Positions 24,514 to 37,112 of a DNA stretch of 64,000 nucleotides are shown here, in pieces. Source of the stretch: Mixia osmundae IAM 14324 (lineage: Eukaryota; Basidiomycota; Mixiomycetes; Mixiales; Mixiaceae); the NCBI RefSeq assembly GCF_000708205.1, contig NW_014575560.1, positions 684,501-748,500 of the forward strand, given 5' to 3'. The translations under genes were made by a program, and so were the position numbers. The notes under the pieces are model-generated. The model had not been told where the DNA came from and did no database searches. It worked only from the letters and a program-made list of their open reading frames with translations. Positions within the stretch are counted from its first letter, which is position 1; every line of letters starts with the position of its first letter.

Positions 24514-26569
24514 ATGGGCTTATTGGACTCCTTCAGACGCAAGCCCGTCATGCTAGAACGACGTCGTTCGAGGAGCAGCATGCGCTCATCCTCCCCGCCC
24601 TCCGTCAATCGTCTGTCGTCGGATGGCCTCGCTTCCGTGCAGGAGCAAGAAGAGCCAGAACCCCGAGCATCGCTCGATACGCTCCACATCACCTTGCCGC
24701 ATCATATCATCCGCTCAAGAAGTCCTGATCTCAAAGGCTCAGAATATGCACACTCGCACCGTCGTCCGCCGACGATCAAGACAATACGCACTGAGGAGCG
24801 CAGAGACGGCACCGTACACGAAGAGATCATCTCCGTCATGCCGAGCGATGCCATTGCGGTCGGTCAGATCACGCCACATGTCGAGGGCGTCAATACGAAG
24901 AAAGACGCCCGCTTCTGGGCGATCATCATGTCCATTATGGTCTCCGTCTTTGTCTCGGCCATCGATCTGACAGCAATCAGCACTGCTTTGCCAACCATTG
25001 TGAGAGATTTACAGTCTGACAACTACACTTGGGTCGGTTCTGCGTACGCTTTGTCGAGCACTGCCTTTATCGTGAGTCTACTTCATTCTTGCGTTTCGCG
25101 AGCTGACATGCAGAGAAGCCGTGGATGGGCGGCTTAGCTCAGATCTTCGGTCGAAGAGCTGCCTATCTCACTGCCATCTTTCTGTTCGCTGCTGGGTCGG
25201 CACTCTGTGGCGCGAGTCAGAACATGACGATGCTTATCGCTGCTCGCACTTTACAAGGCGCCGGCGGCGGTGGCATCCTCGCCATCAGCGAGATCCTCAT
25301 TGTCGATCTATCACCCCTGAGCGAACGAGGGATCTTCTTCGCCATCTTTGGAGCAGAATGGGCGCTCGCTTCAGTCATCTCGCCCGTCATAGCTGGCTCC
25401 CTCGCAGAAAGGAATTGGCGATGGATTTTCTACATGAACATACCGATCTGCGGATTTGCTGCGTTGCTAGTCATCTGCTTCATGAACCTTCGCAGACCAG
25501 CAGGCACATTCCGCGAAAAGCTATCGCGCGTAGATTGGTTCGGCAATCTTTGTATCATCGCCTCGACGTCGTCATTCGTTGTAGGCCTGACCTTTGGCGG
25601 CGGTCAGTATCCTTGGCGATCATATCAGACGCTCTTACCGCTCGTGCTCGGTCTCGTGGGCATCGTCATCTCAATCGGCATCGAAAGAGCTTTCATCAAG
25701 GAACCCGTCGTCCCATTCAAGATCCTGAGCAATCTCACATCTGCCATTGGATTCTTGGCCACATTTCTGCACGCTATCATCACGCTCGCACTAGTCTACT
25801 ACCTTCCAGTATACTTCCAATCCGCAAAAGGATCTTCGCCTATCCGGTCCGGCATCCAGATCTTCCCACTTTCATTTACCGTCGCACCTTTTGCAATTAT
25901 TACTGGCTTGCTCGTCATGATTCAAGGCAAATACCGGTGGCTCAATGTCATTGGGTGGGCATTAGCAGCTACAGGCGCAGGTGTCTTATACCTACTCTCA
26001 TACGACGCTAGACCGGCGCTTTGGATTGGACTGCCATTGGTCGTTGGCGCAGGACTAGGGATGCTTTACAGCGCTGTGACATTCCCCGTCATGTCACCAC
26101 TACCGCCTTCTCTACATGGACACGCAATGTGCTTCAGCACTTACATTCGAAACATCGGACAGACCATTGGCATAGTCATAGGAGGGACAGTCCTTTCTTC
26201 AAGGCTGCCCGTCACTTTGCCAGAAGCGTTCCTCGATCAGCTTGTCCAGAACGGCGGCGGCGCAGCAGGCGACCTAGCGTATGCAAGCATACCCATCATC
26301 CCCACTCTGTAAGTCTAGCGTCTCACGGAAGATCTAGGCTGACATCGCCGTGCAGTGTCGAGCCATTGAAGTCACAAGTCCAGGACGCGTTCGCAAAATC
26401 AATCAGAGTGATCTGGTTGTCATGTGTACCTATGGCCCTCATCGGCGTGCTTGTCTCCTTCTTCATTGTCGATTACACGCTCTCACACGAGACTGACGAA
26501 AATTGGGGCCGCGCTTCACCGACCAGTACAGCATCAGAAAATTCTATGGAAAAGCAATCCACGCATTAA
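24514..26569 (+). CDS. MFS transporter of the DHA2 (14-TM drug:H+ antiporter) type
   Basis: Major facilitator of the plasma or vacuolar membrane, substrate unknown. After a cytosolic N-terminus of about 130 residues comes the first helix (FWAIIMSIMVSVFVSAIDLTA) with the family motif LPTIVRDL. A GT-AG intron (about 25072-25116) leads to GGLAQIFGRRAAYL, motif A between helices 2 and 3. ARTLQGAGGGGILAI (motif B) and NWRWIFYMNIPICG (motif C-like) follow. A second intron near 26311-26356 precedes the last helix (VIWLSCVPMALIGVLVSFFIV). The spacing of hydrophobic segments fits 14 helices. Substrate range cannot be told from sequence. The gene stands alone, without a biosynthetic cluster. Confidence 0.88.
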
Positions 26570-26730
26570 CGACTGTTTGAGATCTGTTGTAGACCTATGG
26601 CTGTACCCGAGAAATGCATTGTCGTGTCTACTGATAGCATTGCTGACAGACTGCAACATTGCGGACCACGTATATAGAAAGGAAGCGGCGGATATTATTC
26701 ATGATCGATTAGGAACCTGCAGGTGTTGTG

Positions 26731-29700
26731 TTAGCTCAATTCATTGCACGACACCGGTATGCGCACCTTCTCGGGCTGCTTCTGCTCCTCGACTTCTTCC
26801 CAAGTCTCGCCGGGAGGCGAACGAGAGACGTGACACTTGCCATTGGCATCCATCGTAGCGCCTTCGCTTGAAGCGGCGATACCGAGCTTGTTTGCAGCAG
26901 CGATCTCCGCTTTGCCGATGCCAAGAGTGTCATTAGGAATCCAGAGCGGTGTCTGTCTGACCCAAGCAGCAGGGTGATCGAATGCTCGAGTAGTCTCTTC
27001 GTCGGCATCGCTCTTGTAGGAGTCTGCCTTGATCGAGCCATTTCGCTTCTCCGCTCCGGCGTGCAACGGTGTTGTCTTATTATCGCCATTGACGTTTGAG
27101 AATGCGGAAGGCTTGGAATCGGTGGCCTTGCCCGAGGTATCGCTCGAATAGCCTTGTTGGGTCTCTGAAGCGATGAGCTTCTCGGTCTCTTCGATCGAGC
27201 CACCTAGGGAGAGCGGCAGGTAATTGATGAGCGGGCCATAGCCTGAGAAGAGGATAGTGTGATATAGAACAGTGATGACGATTAGGATGATTGCAAAGAT
27301 TGCTTCCGGAATTGCAGACACGCCGCCAGTGTCATTGCGTGCTAGGAACCACAAGCCTGTAAGGCAGAGCTCTTCGATGTAAAGCTGCAGAGCGCGTCAG
27401 CAGCGAGCCAGTAGGAATTGACGATGAGCGTACGCCAACGAAGATGTGATGGATAGCGAGAGGGAAGTAGCGGCCGCCCGTCTCCATGTGGTTCGGCATG
27501 TCGTAAACCCAGATGAATAGGTACTCTGCTCGGCATGTCAGATGTATTGAAGCGAGAAAAGCAAGCGACACTGACTGAAGACAAACCAGGTGAACGCGAA
27601 ACCGAGGGATATAAAGCCATTAACGAGGGGAGCGATGATCGAGTAGGCGAGCGCGATGACCATGAGGAGCGATTGATTTGGCCAAAGCGTGCCGAACTGA
27701 ACGCTGCCCATCGAGTATTGCAGACCGTAGACGCTGCGCGGGGTCGAGGCGAGGAACTTGACCTTGACATAGTAGAGGATCAAGGGAACGATCTGCAATA
27801 GCGCGCCTGCTGCGCCAGAGAGCGTTGTAGTGACCTGCGCCAAAGTCAGCGGTTGCGCTTGCGTGGATATTGCAGACGCACGATATAAGTCAAGAAGAAG
27901 ACGCTGGCGCCGGGGAGCCTACGCAAAAGGCACGATGAATCTCCGAGCACATATCAAGGCCCGCGAACGTACTTATTGGCAAGCAGAGACACGACACCGC
28001 CGGGATTGCTGCCGAGAGACGGCAGTGCGTTGATCAAGCCAGACGCAACTGTGACGACGAGGAACTGTACTACCTGTCAGCTGCTGATGTATACGTATCT
28101 GGAAGCTAGCATACACCGTGGATGACAAGGAACATGAAGTAGCGCTTCATGAGAGATACCTCAACGAGCGAGTGGAGGGGAATGCCTTCGAAGATGGCAA
28201 AGAATCGCAGGACGATCGGCAGCAGCATGAACAGAACAGCCAAAGCTACTGGTGGAAGGATGCCTTGAATAATGCCATTGATAGGGACGGGCAGCGAGCA
28301 AAGCCAACTGAGCCAGGATGCCTTCTGACAGAGCTGGCTGACATTTGAGATGGCAGATACGAAAGCAACGGGGATAGCCCAGAGGATGATGAGACCGATC
28401 GTCATCGTCCACGAGAGAACGTAGCGGATCTTCTGCTCGTATGGATTCATGTTGAGTGTGGACCAGATGACATCTTCGCGGTCGACTTCGATGTGACGTC
28501 CCGCCATACGCAACGGCAGTTCGTGAGCCAAGCATTGGGCGAAGAAATGAGCTGCCATCTGCGAGTTGAACTGGATGAATGCCGACGATTTCGGCGTGAA
28601 GTCATCCCAATGCGGACGACGCTCGCTGAGTTCGCGTTCACAGAGCTCAATTTCTTCGCGGGCCCATTCGATGGTGTCTTTCTTCTCGCCGAAGCAAGGG
28701 ATTTTCGAATTAGGTCGGCACGTCGGTCTCTGCTTCTGCTCGACGTATTTGGCGGCCATCGATGCGTCCGCTTCCACATCAGCGTTCATGTTGGTCATCG
28801 GGTGAGATTCGGAGCCATTCGAGGGTGCAGGCTCGCCAGACTTCTTGGCAGCCTTTGCTGCTTTCTTCTCCTGCTTCGTCTTGTTCTGCACAGCAAGCTT
28901 ACAGAGCTTCGTCTCTGCCGCTTCGAGCTTCTGGCAGGCTTTCTGACGACGATCATAGAAATCCGGCAGTTCCTTGAGATCGCGATTGATCCAGATCTGC
29001 TTGACGCCGCCGGGCAGGTAGCTACAGACTTGAGTGAGCTTCTCGACGGTGAGCATCTCATTGGGAATGCCGGTAAGCAGAACGGTGCGCGACATGGCCA
29101 ATCGCTTGTGATCTGCAGATGTAAGGAATTCTTGGCGCAGGGGGATAAAGGCAGCGAGCTCTTGTTTGATCAGATAGAAGATCCAGACTGGACATCACAG
29201 TGTGTCAGCGCAGCGAACCGCTGAAAGTTGTGGCGAAGCTTACAGGTAATGATATAGAGAATGATCAAATGAGCAGCGTATCGGTTTTGCGCACCAAGGC
29301 CGATATTGCCAAAGGTGAGCTTGTTGATGCCTTGCTGGGTGCCGCCCGAGTTGGCAGCATTGACGGGCAAGAGGATGACCCAGGTGAGAATCCAGGCGGG
29401 TACGAAGATCCAGAGCATCATGCGCAGGAAGCGCACGAACATGTACGCGTCGAGCCCGTTATGATGAATGATCTGCTTGGGATCTGCCTTGATGACGGCC
29501 ATGATCCATCCTATGGGACTGTCGGCCAAAGTTGTCGTCGTTCGCTTGGACGGCAGGGGCAAGTACGTTCGAGGACGATAGATCTTCTTGAAGCGAGCAT
29601 GGATGACGGCAAAGATGCCGATTTCGACTGCTGCGACGGCCGCATTGAGTACCTGACAATGTCAATCATCAGCCATGTGCGCCTGTACAGCTTGCAAAGA

Positions 29701-29815
29701 CTGACGAGCGCGGTCGTGAATGTCTGAGTCGACCTGTGCAAGGAGCGACGTAAGCCAAGGCTGTGAAATGCAGGCCCGACACATACTTGTTGACGTTGGC
29801 GCCGTCTGCACTCAT
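26731..29815 (-). CDS. CSC1: CSC1/OSCA-type osmosensitive calcium-permeable cation channel (DUF221)
   Basis: Member of the OSCA/TMEM63 mechanosensitive channel family. A start at 29815 gives MSADGANVNK, then by two short GT-AG introns STQTFTTAL and VLNAAVAAVEIGIFAVIHAR (TM1), then IYRPRTYLP. GWIMAVIKADPKQIIHHNGLD and further helices follow. The cytosolic domain has SRTVLLTGIPNEM and a Lys/Ala-rich insert, SAFIQFNSQMAAHFFAQ, and APRxDVIW-like DREDVIWSTLNM. The channel core includes ILPPVALAVLFMLLPIVLRFF and, after more introns, SLLMVIALAYSIIAPLVNGF. The C-terminus is hydrophilic with EETEKL. At least seven introns are needed. Exact borders of the 3' ones were not all fixed. Confidence 0.9.
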
Positions 29816-30324
29816 CTTGCCTTATCGATGCTGCAGCAAATTGCAGTCAGACGACAGCAGAGGTCGAAAGACGAGCAGCACCAACAAAGGCCTGAAAAAG
29901 TCGCCGATGCTGTGCTTGGCTGTCCCAAACCAATGTAGACTGGTCTTGAAGTCTTGCTGAGCGTAATGACAGTCAATGTGAGCGTCACTGGAGCAGACGA
30001 TCGTCAGGCAGGACGTCGTCACCGGGTGGCAGTAGAGCGAACCAGAATGGTGAGGGGCCCAGCCGCTGTCTCCCCTGTTTCGGGTCAAAGGAACGCAAAG
30101 CTCTGTTGCTGACCCTCAACACGCGTTTCCTCTACGCACGGGCCCTTGCTAGCTCTGCGCTAGCCTCGACGATGATGGCGACCAACACAGCAATTCACAC
30201 AGTGCGTCACTCCAAATCCCAAGCCAAGCAAACAAGGCGCAGCAAACACGCGGGAGGGTGATTGACATCTGAATTTGAGCCGATCGGCAAAGCGACAATG
30301 TCAATAGAGGCGCGTCTGAAAAGC
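29816..30324. other. Intergenic between CSC1 and TSR3
   Basis: 509 bp, the 5' region of CSC1 and the 3' region of TSR3, both on the minus strand. Open frames here are short and unrecognised. No RNA gene or repeat is visible. Confidence 0.5.
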
Positions 30325-31340
30325 CTAGACCGTGTTCCCGAGCGTGTCCACAGTTTCTTCTGGATGAAGTTGTTCCATGCTTTGGGGTTCTTCACGGCTA
30401 TCCGACTGATCTGAATCGCTAGAGTCGAGATCGAGCTCGCGATGTGGTCGCCATGCCGAAGCAGCATGATTAGGGTTCGCAACGAGCAGATCGTCCTCTA
30501 GCCCGACTTGACCGTTTTCTGACTCTGCAACCTTGCATGAGCACCAGAGACGGGGTGATGACAGAACAGACGACTGACTTCGCTGCGCTGCCTCTGCTTC
30601 TATCTCGCTCGTGATATTCTCTTGCATGGCACTGATCTCGTCTGCCGAACGACATGTCTTGTATCGTAGCAGTAGCGGACTGTTCTGTCTCGTCATTCAT
30701 CTGCAGCAGGAGCTTTTGACGACTTACCCATTGATCTCGAAGAACGAATGGCCCCAGCTGAACTTGCTCAACAAGAGCTCGGCTTCGTCTACACAGTCGA
30801 CAATGTACAGCGCTGCCGCTATCGCCTCGAGGCAGGTCAATTTGAAAGCTGCACGCTCGTGTCAATTACCGTCCTGAGCACGGATCTGCGAGCAGCGTAC
30901 GCTTGCCATAATTGACAGGATTAGCGGCGATCAGATACGGCACTGGGGACAGTGTCAGCCTGCGCACGGCCACCAGCGGCCACACTGACATAAGCGCTCA
31001 TGAGGCGACCTGATCTTGCCAAACGGTATCTCATCGAGGCGTGCCCAGGAGCACTCGACGACAGCGACGCCAGACTCGATCACGATATCTCTATCTGCAG
31101 GTGATACAGGTCGAGTGCCCTTGGGACTGCCCCAGTACGTCAGCTTCGTGATCTGGCCAAAGCGCACGTCGCGTGCCTCATGACGATGCCGTGGAATCTT
31201 TGGCCGAGTCTGAGCTCGCGCATCAGGCCTAGTCGAGCGAGCTTCTTGCCAGAGCACTTTCGAGGATCACAATGATCAAAGTCCTGCGGACGCCTACTGA
31301 GCTCTGCTATCGTCGCTGAAAGACGAGAACGGACCCACAT
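30325..31340 (-). CDS. TSR3: TSR3, 18S rRNA aminocarboxypropyltransferase
   Basis: Transfers the 3-amino-3-carboxypropyl group of S-adenosylmethionine to the hypermodified pseudouridine of 18S rRNA in late 40S assembly. A start at 31340 gives MWVRSR and, shortly after, [29 protein letters not shown] and, after a short intron, [15 protein letters not shown] follow. Next come [17 protein letters not shown], and then [11 protein letters not shown] and [14 protein letters not shown] across another junction. [12 protein letters not shown] joins over an intron to [14 protein letters not shown]. These blocks run in the order known for the family. The acidic C-terminal tail ([15 protein letters not shown]) is typical of fungal members. 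Confidence 0.9.
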
Positions 31341-31706
31341 GGCGATGGGAAAGGCTGGCCGTCTGATTGCATGATCGTCTTCCTCTTCTCCTGCGATGCC
31401 TTTGCATGAGTTGGGTCTTGTCTCTAGACTATGTGTCGTACCATCTGTGCGTCATGCGTGAGCAAGATCAGCAGATCAGTAGGATGAGGTACCTTGATCG
31501 TCTCTTTGGGGCAAGAGTGAGCCTTGCGAATCGGTGTTGTAGCTCGTCCTGTCTCTCTCCTTGCCCTTGGACTGTCTCGCAACTCTGTGAGGTTTGGCGG
31601 CTGTGCCTTTGCCCCGATGGTGTGACGGCATCGACGACGTCGTCCAATAAATCTTGGCGACCACCACGACAGGGACAACTCAGATTGCGTCATCGACCTC
31701 GAGTGC
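31341..31706. promoter_or_regulatory. Divergent promoter TSR3/MTF1
   Basis: 366 bp between divergent starts. It contains only short open frames without family resemblance. No specific site is assigned. Confidence 0.4.
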
Positions 31707-33218
31707 ATGACATGGCTCGACCTGGCTTACAAGAGCGTACCAAGAGCTCTGACCCTTCGCAATGCAGCTTGTAGCCCTCGCCAACGGCACCTCGCTTTTC
31801 CTCTGCTCGGTGCACGCCTCAAGTCCAATGCGGCGACAACGTCCTCCTCAGCTAGACGCAAGAGCATCCCTCGGGCAAGCTCGAGTGCGGCGTCACCAGT
31901 AGCTGCTAGTGGTAAACCCAGGGCTCGCCCGATCCGTTCACCCCTCTACCATGCTCGACGCCTGCAGGTAGCCGACGAGGCTGCTGCTCGACAACTCATA
32001 AAGATCTGGGATCTGCCCTCTCGTCGCGATCTGACCGTCATTGTTCCTTGCGCTGGTCAGCTACGAGCTCATATCCATCTCTCGGCAGCTAGCTGACGAG
32101 CTCACACAGGCCATGGCGTACTCGCAAGAGAGATTGCAAAGCTACCACACGAAGTCATTCGCAAAGTGATCACAATGGAAGTTATGCCGACTTTTCAGCC
32201 TGGTCTTCTCGTGCGTAGCTCAACTCTACAATCAATCTACAGCTGACGCTGACGCTGAGCAGGCGGGCGCGAAAAAATTTGACAAATGGCATCACCAGGC
32301 AAGCCTGCCACTGAACTGGGACAGCTACGATACCATCGAATCGCAAGGCTTGCTTGCCAACGTTGATCCCAAGCCTTGGGAATCAGGTCAGAAACATTCC
32401 TGAAGCTCTGCGCTTCACTGAACCGCGCTTGCAGACGAGCCGGCAAACGTATTTGTGGCACTTCAGTTGCCTGTAAACATTTACTGCGAAAAGTTCGTCT
32501 CGTCTGCCTTGCATTGTATCGTCAGCAAGATGTGGCTTTATCGGTACGGTCGAATCGACATCGGCGTCCTCCTTGCTAGCTCAACGCTCTCTGTCCGTCT
32601 GTGATTCATTCTTCGATTGTCCAGGCTGACATTTTGGACACGTCAGAGGATGGAAGCGAAACCTGGAGATCCAAATTACCACAAATTGGCAGCTCAGCTG
32701 AGGTGTATCTGCTCCGTCGAGAAGCCAACGCTCTTGAAGCCAGGCTTGGCCGTTCGCGGTCGCGCTGTGCTATCAGATACAGCCGACAGTCCAGAACATG
32801 CCGCTGCAATCCTGCGACCTCTCAAAGAACCGCTTATAACATCAGAAGGAGTATGGGAGGCATACGAATATATCGCCAGAAGATTGTTCTCGACGATCAA
32901 TACCCCTTGGACAAAGTCATTGCCGTATGCTATTTCGTTGCTGCATGCGGGTCAGGCTGAAGAGATCACAGCTCGATTGCGGCGGGCGCTGGTATACTCG
33001 AGCAAAAGATGATAGCTGCTGGCCATGTGTACGATCCCAATATGCTGCCGCGTCAGATGACGCCGGAGCATCTTCTCCATCTCACCGAGGCTTTCCAAGC
33101 TTGGCCCTTCAGACCCAGGGTTAGTCAGATAGCAGATATACAATTTCGATCGGCTGCTGATCAGAGGCCGCAGACACTTTACGATGATTTGGATGAGTCG
33201 CTTGATGACTTCATCTGA
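31707..33218 (+). CDS. MTF1: Mitochondrial transcription factor B (Mtf1-like, rRNA dimethyltransferase fold)
   Basis: Helps mitochondrial RNA polymerase melt promoters. It descends from KsgA-type dimethyltransferases. The start at 31707 gives an Arg/Ser/Ala-rich presequence of about 70 residues, fitting mitochondrial import. IKIWDLPSRRDLTVIVPCAG/HGVLAREIAKL corresponds to the AdoMet motif I region, spliced over an intron near 32056-32108. Then EVMPTFQPGLL, PANVFVALQLP, SKMWLYR/LTFWTRQRM (the NWLYRFGKV region of yeast Mtf1) and NMLPRQMTPEHLLHLTEAFQAWPFRP, like the yeast C-terminal LTNDEF...EWPFKP. It ends at 33218. Motif I lacks the canonical acidic-GxGxG pattern, so methyltransferase activity is doubtful. 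Confidence 0.82.
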
Positions 33219-33260
33219 CACCAGCAAGCAGGCGCTGCATTACAAAGTAGTACACAAAGA

Positions 33261-34792
<1,532 letters not shown>

Positions 34793-34938
34793 GATGCCTG
34801 GAAAGGATGGCAAGTTTCGGTTTTGTCGTCGCGAGGAGGAGGAGGAGAGCTACTTGAAATACGGATGAAAGCACAGATGTGCTCCCGCGTCGTTGCAATT
34901 GCTCAGCGCAACTGCAGCCAATCCACTCCAGAGCGGGC

Positions 34939-36095
34939 ATGTGTCGGTACGCGATTCGCTCTGCATAGTGCTGCGACTGCTGACATGCACGATCAATTGC
35001 AGACTGCTCGTGCTCAAGAGTGTCGAGCCCGTCTTGCTCGCTCACCTCATCACGCGACCGAGTCACTCTATCATTTCCCAAGCAAGCGACGCCCGCCTTC
35101 GTCTCGACTCGGGCTCGACCAATGCCGACGGATTTGGCATAGGATGGTACGACGAAGTGCCAACCCCTTCGAGCAGTATCAACCCTCCTTGTGTGTTTCA
35201 AGCCATCACGCCCGCTTGGTCCAATAGGAATCTCCACCGACTGGCCGATAGGATCAAGAGCAGTCTTGTGTTTGCGCACGTGAGAGCTTCCACGTCGGGC
35301 AGTTTGTCGGAAGACAACTGTCATCCTTTCCAGTTTGGTCAGATACTGTGGATGTCGGTGGCATTGCTCTTGTCAGCTAGGCCGCTGACAAGCTGGGGGC
35401 GCTTCGACAGGCATAACGGGGCTATTGCCGAGTTCCAGAAGCTCAAGCGGCCGCTCCAGATGCTGCTCAAAGATCGGTATTACGAAGTGCCCCAGGGCAA
35501 TACAGACAGCGAATGGAGTTTTGCTCTCTTTCTCAATTGCCTCGACGCCCACATCGATCCCAATGCAGGCACGATACCGCATGCCAAGCTCAAAGAAGCC
35601 ATGCTCGAGACGATCTGGACGCTCAACAGACTCGCAAAGGAAGCCAACGTCACCGAACCGAGCCTGATGAATTTCTGCGTGAGCGACGGTCAGAGCGTCG
35701 TAGCTACGCGATACATCTCTAGCCGACACGACGAGGCTGCTAGTCTGTACTACAGTACTGGAAGCCAATTCGAAGAATACGAGCAAGGCGGGCACTATAG
35801 GATGACAAAGTCGGACAAGCGAGAACGAATCGTCTTGATAGCGTCAGTGTTGCCTGCTGCGCGAGTGCATGTGCTCATGTAGTAGGAATCTGACAGAAGC
35901 GAGCCATTGACATTCGAAAAGGCAGATTGGCTAGAGATTCCGTGTCAGACGATCATCGTCATCGATCCGAGCATGAACGTCCTCACATGGTGCATCGACG
36001 ACGAGTTTGCACTGGCAGGTATGTACCCGGATCGCGACAGCCAGTTCATACAGTCAAGAGGCTATCGCTTCAACTCGGCTCAAGTCGCTCGATGA
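34939..36095 (+). CDS. DUG3: DUG3-like class II glutamine amidotransferase
   Basis: Subunit of the fungal Dug2-Dug3 glutathione-degrading amidotransferase. Four exons (34939-34946, 35003-35353, 35411-35842, 35897-36095) stay in frame and give 329 residues. The first coding exon is just eight bases, ATGTGTCG, and encodes Met-Cys-Arg. Cys2 is the expected Ntn nucleophile. MCRLLVLKSVEPVLLAHLITR mirrors the Dug3 start MCRFLIFKG. Then come RPSHSIISQ, NADGFGIGWYD, FAHVRAST, SEDNCHPFQFG and W-M/HNGAIAEFQKLKR (the Gln-binding N-G pair). The start is 147 bp from the divergent DAHP synthase start. Confidence 0.92.
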
Positions 36096-36175
36096 TCACT
36101 GTACCAGCTCACGTACGTAGGGTGAGCATGTAGTTAGGGAAAGGCGTGTTGTTGCAATACAGATCATACAGAGGC

Positions 36176-37040
36176 TCATAGTTCTGTCTTCTTGCCGGCA
36201 CTCGATGCGCTGTCCACGACGATCTTCTCAATCTTGTTGAAGATAAAGTCGACACCATGCTCCACCGGTTCGTCAAATCTGGCAGGCTCTTCAGCTCGGT
36301 CGAGCTGGTGTGCAGCGTGACGTACATGTACGGTAGCGCGGGTACGACGGCCAAGCCTAGCACTGTGGGTCCCCAAGCTCTGACGCGAGGACTCTTGGCG
36401 TTCTTGAACAATCGGCCAGACTGTTTCACCGTCGTGCTGTGCGCCCGTTGTCAGTCGGAGCAAGGCATGAAAGCCATCCAGGGCTCACTGTATAGTCAGA
36501 GCAGGAAAGAGCATCGAAGCTGTAGCTTGGAACGTAGCCCTCTTGACGACTCGCAAGCCGACCTCTGTGCTTGCCGATAGATCCTCGATACCTCGTCCGG
36601 TCAATCTGTCCAGAGCGGTCCTCTTCTCGGCTCTTGCCTCTCGCTCCTTTGTGGCTCTGAAGCCTTCATACGCTACATCTCCGACGAGGTACCTGCAATG
36701 TCGGCTCTGAGCGCATGGCCGAGCAGGATCGATAGAAAGACGCGCATCCATGAGATGCCATAGGCTGCTCTGACGGCAGTAGGATTGACGACGGGCCTAA
36801 AGGCTTCGCCCACATCGCTCGTATAAGCCAGGTAGCGAGTCGCAGGAAGGAGGAGGGGTCGTAATCGAGCAAGGTAAGCCAAGTAGCGTGCGTTGGAGTC
36901 GATCGTGTCGATCTTTCCTTCTTCTACTTTCGTGATCACCGAACTCGCTTGAGCTTCGACATGCTTCAGTTTCGCGACCGCTTCGTTCTCTGCCTCTCTG
37001 AGCATGGCCTGCGGTGAGTCCTTTGGCACATCCTTGTCCA
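36176..37040 (-). CDS. Mitochondrial fission process 1 (MTFP1/MTP18) homologue
   Basis: Inner-membrane mitochondrial protein linked to fission in animals. The core TRYLAYTSDVGEAFRPVVNP and AAYGISWM are near-identical to the family. YLVGDVAYEGFRATKERE follows across an intron near 36693-36700, with the animal YVGGDVSYEGY as counterpart. Later blocks are VGLRVVKRATFQATASMLFPALTIH and RVRAWGPTVLGLAVVPALPYMYD, ending in DFIFNKIEKIVVDS before the stop at 36176. The start MDKDVPKDS at 37040 was chosen because it is the first ATG in frame. Its 5' end is 72 bp from the divergent CDC43-like gene. Confidence 0.9.
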
Positions 37041-37112
37041 TCTTGCCTGCCAGTCGATGTCGGACGATGACGCAAACTCTAGGCAAGCGACGCGACTGTC
37101 CGCTTGCCTTGG

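Noticed and set aside
25121-26011. 296-codon plus-strand frame inside the MFS transporter gene
   Set aside because: It overlaps the true transporter frame, is Arg/His-rich and lacks hydrophobic helices; a shadow frame.
24514-26569. Biosynthetic or siderophore cluster around the MFS transporter
   Set aside because: Neighbours are a lipid acyltransferase and an ion channel, both housekeeping; there is no synthase or regulator nearby.
29822-30088. 88-codon minus-strand frame upstream of CSC1
   Set aside because: Most likely the CSC1 5' UTR. No coding character or homology.
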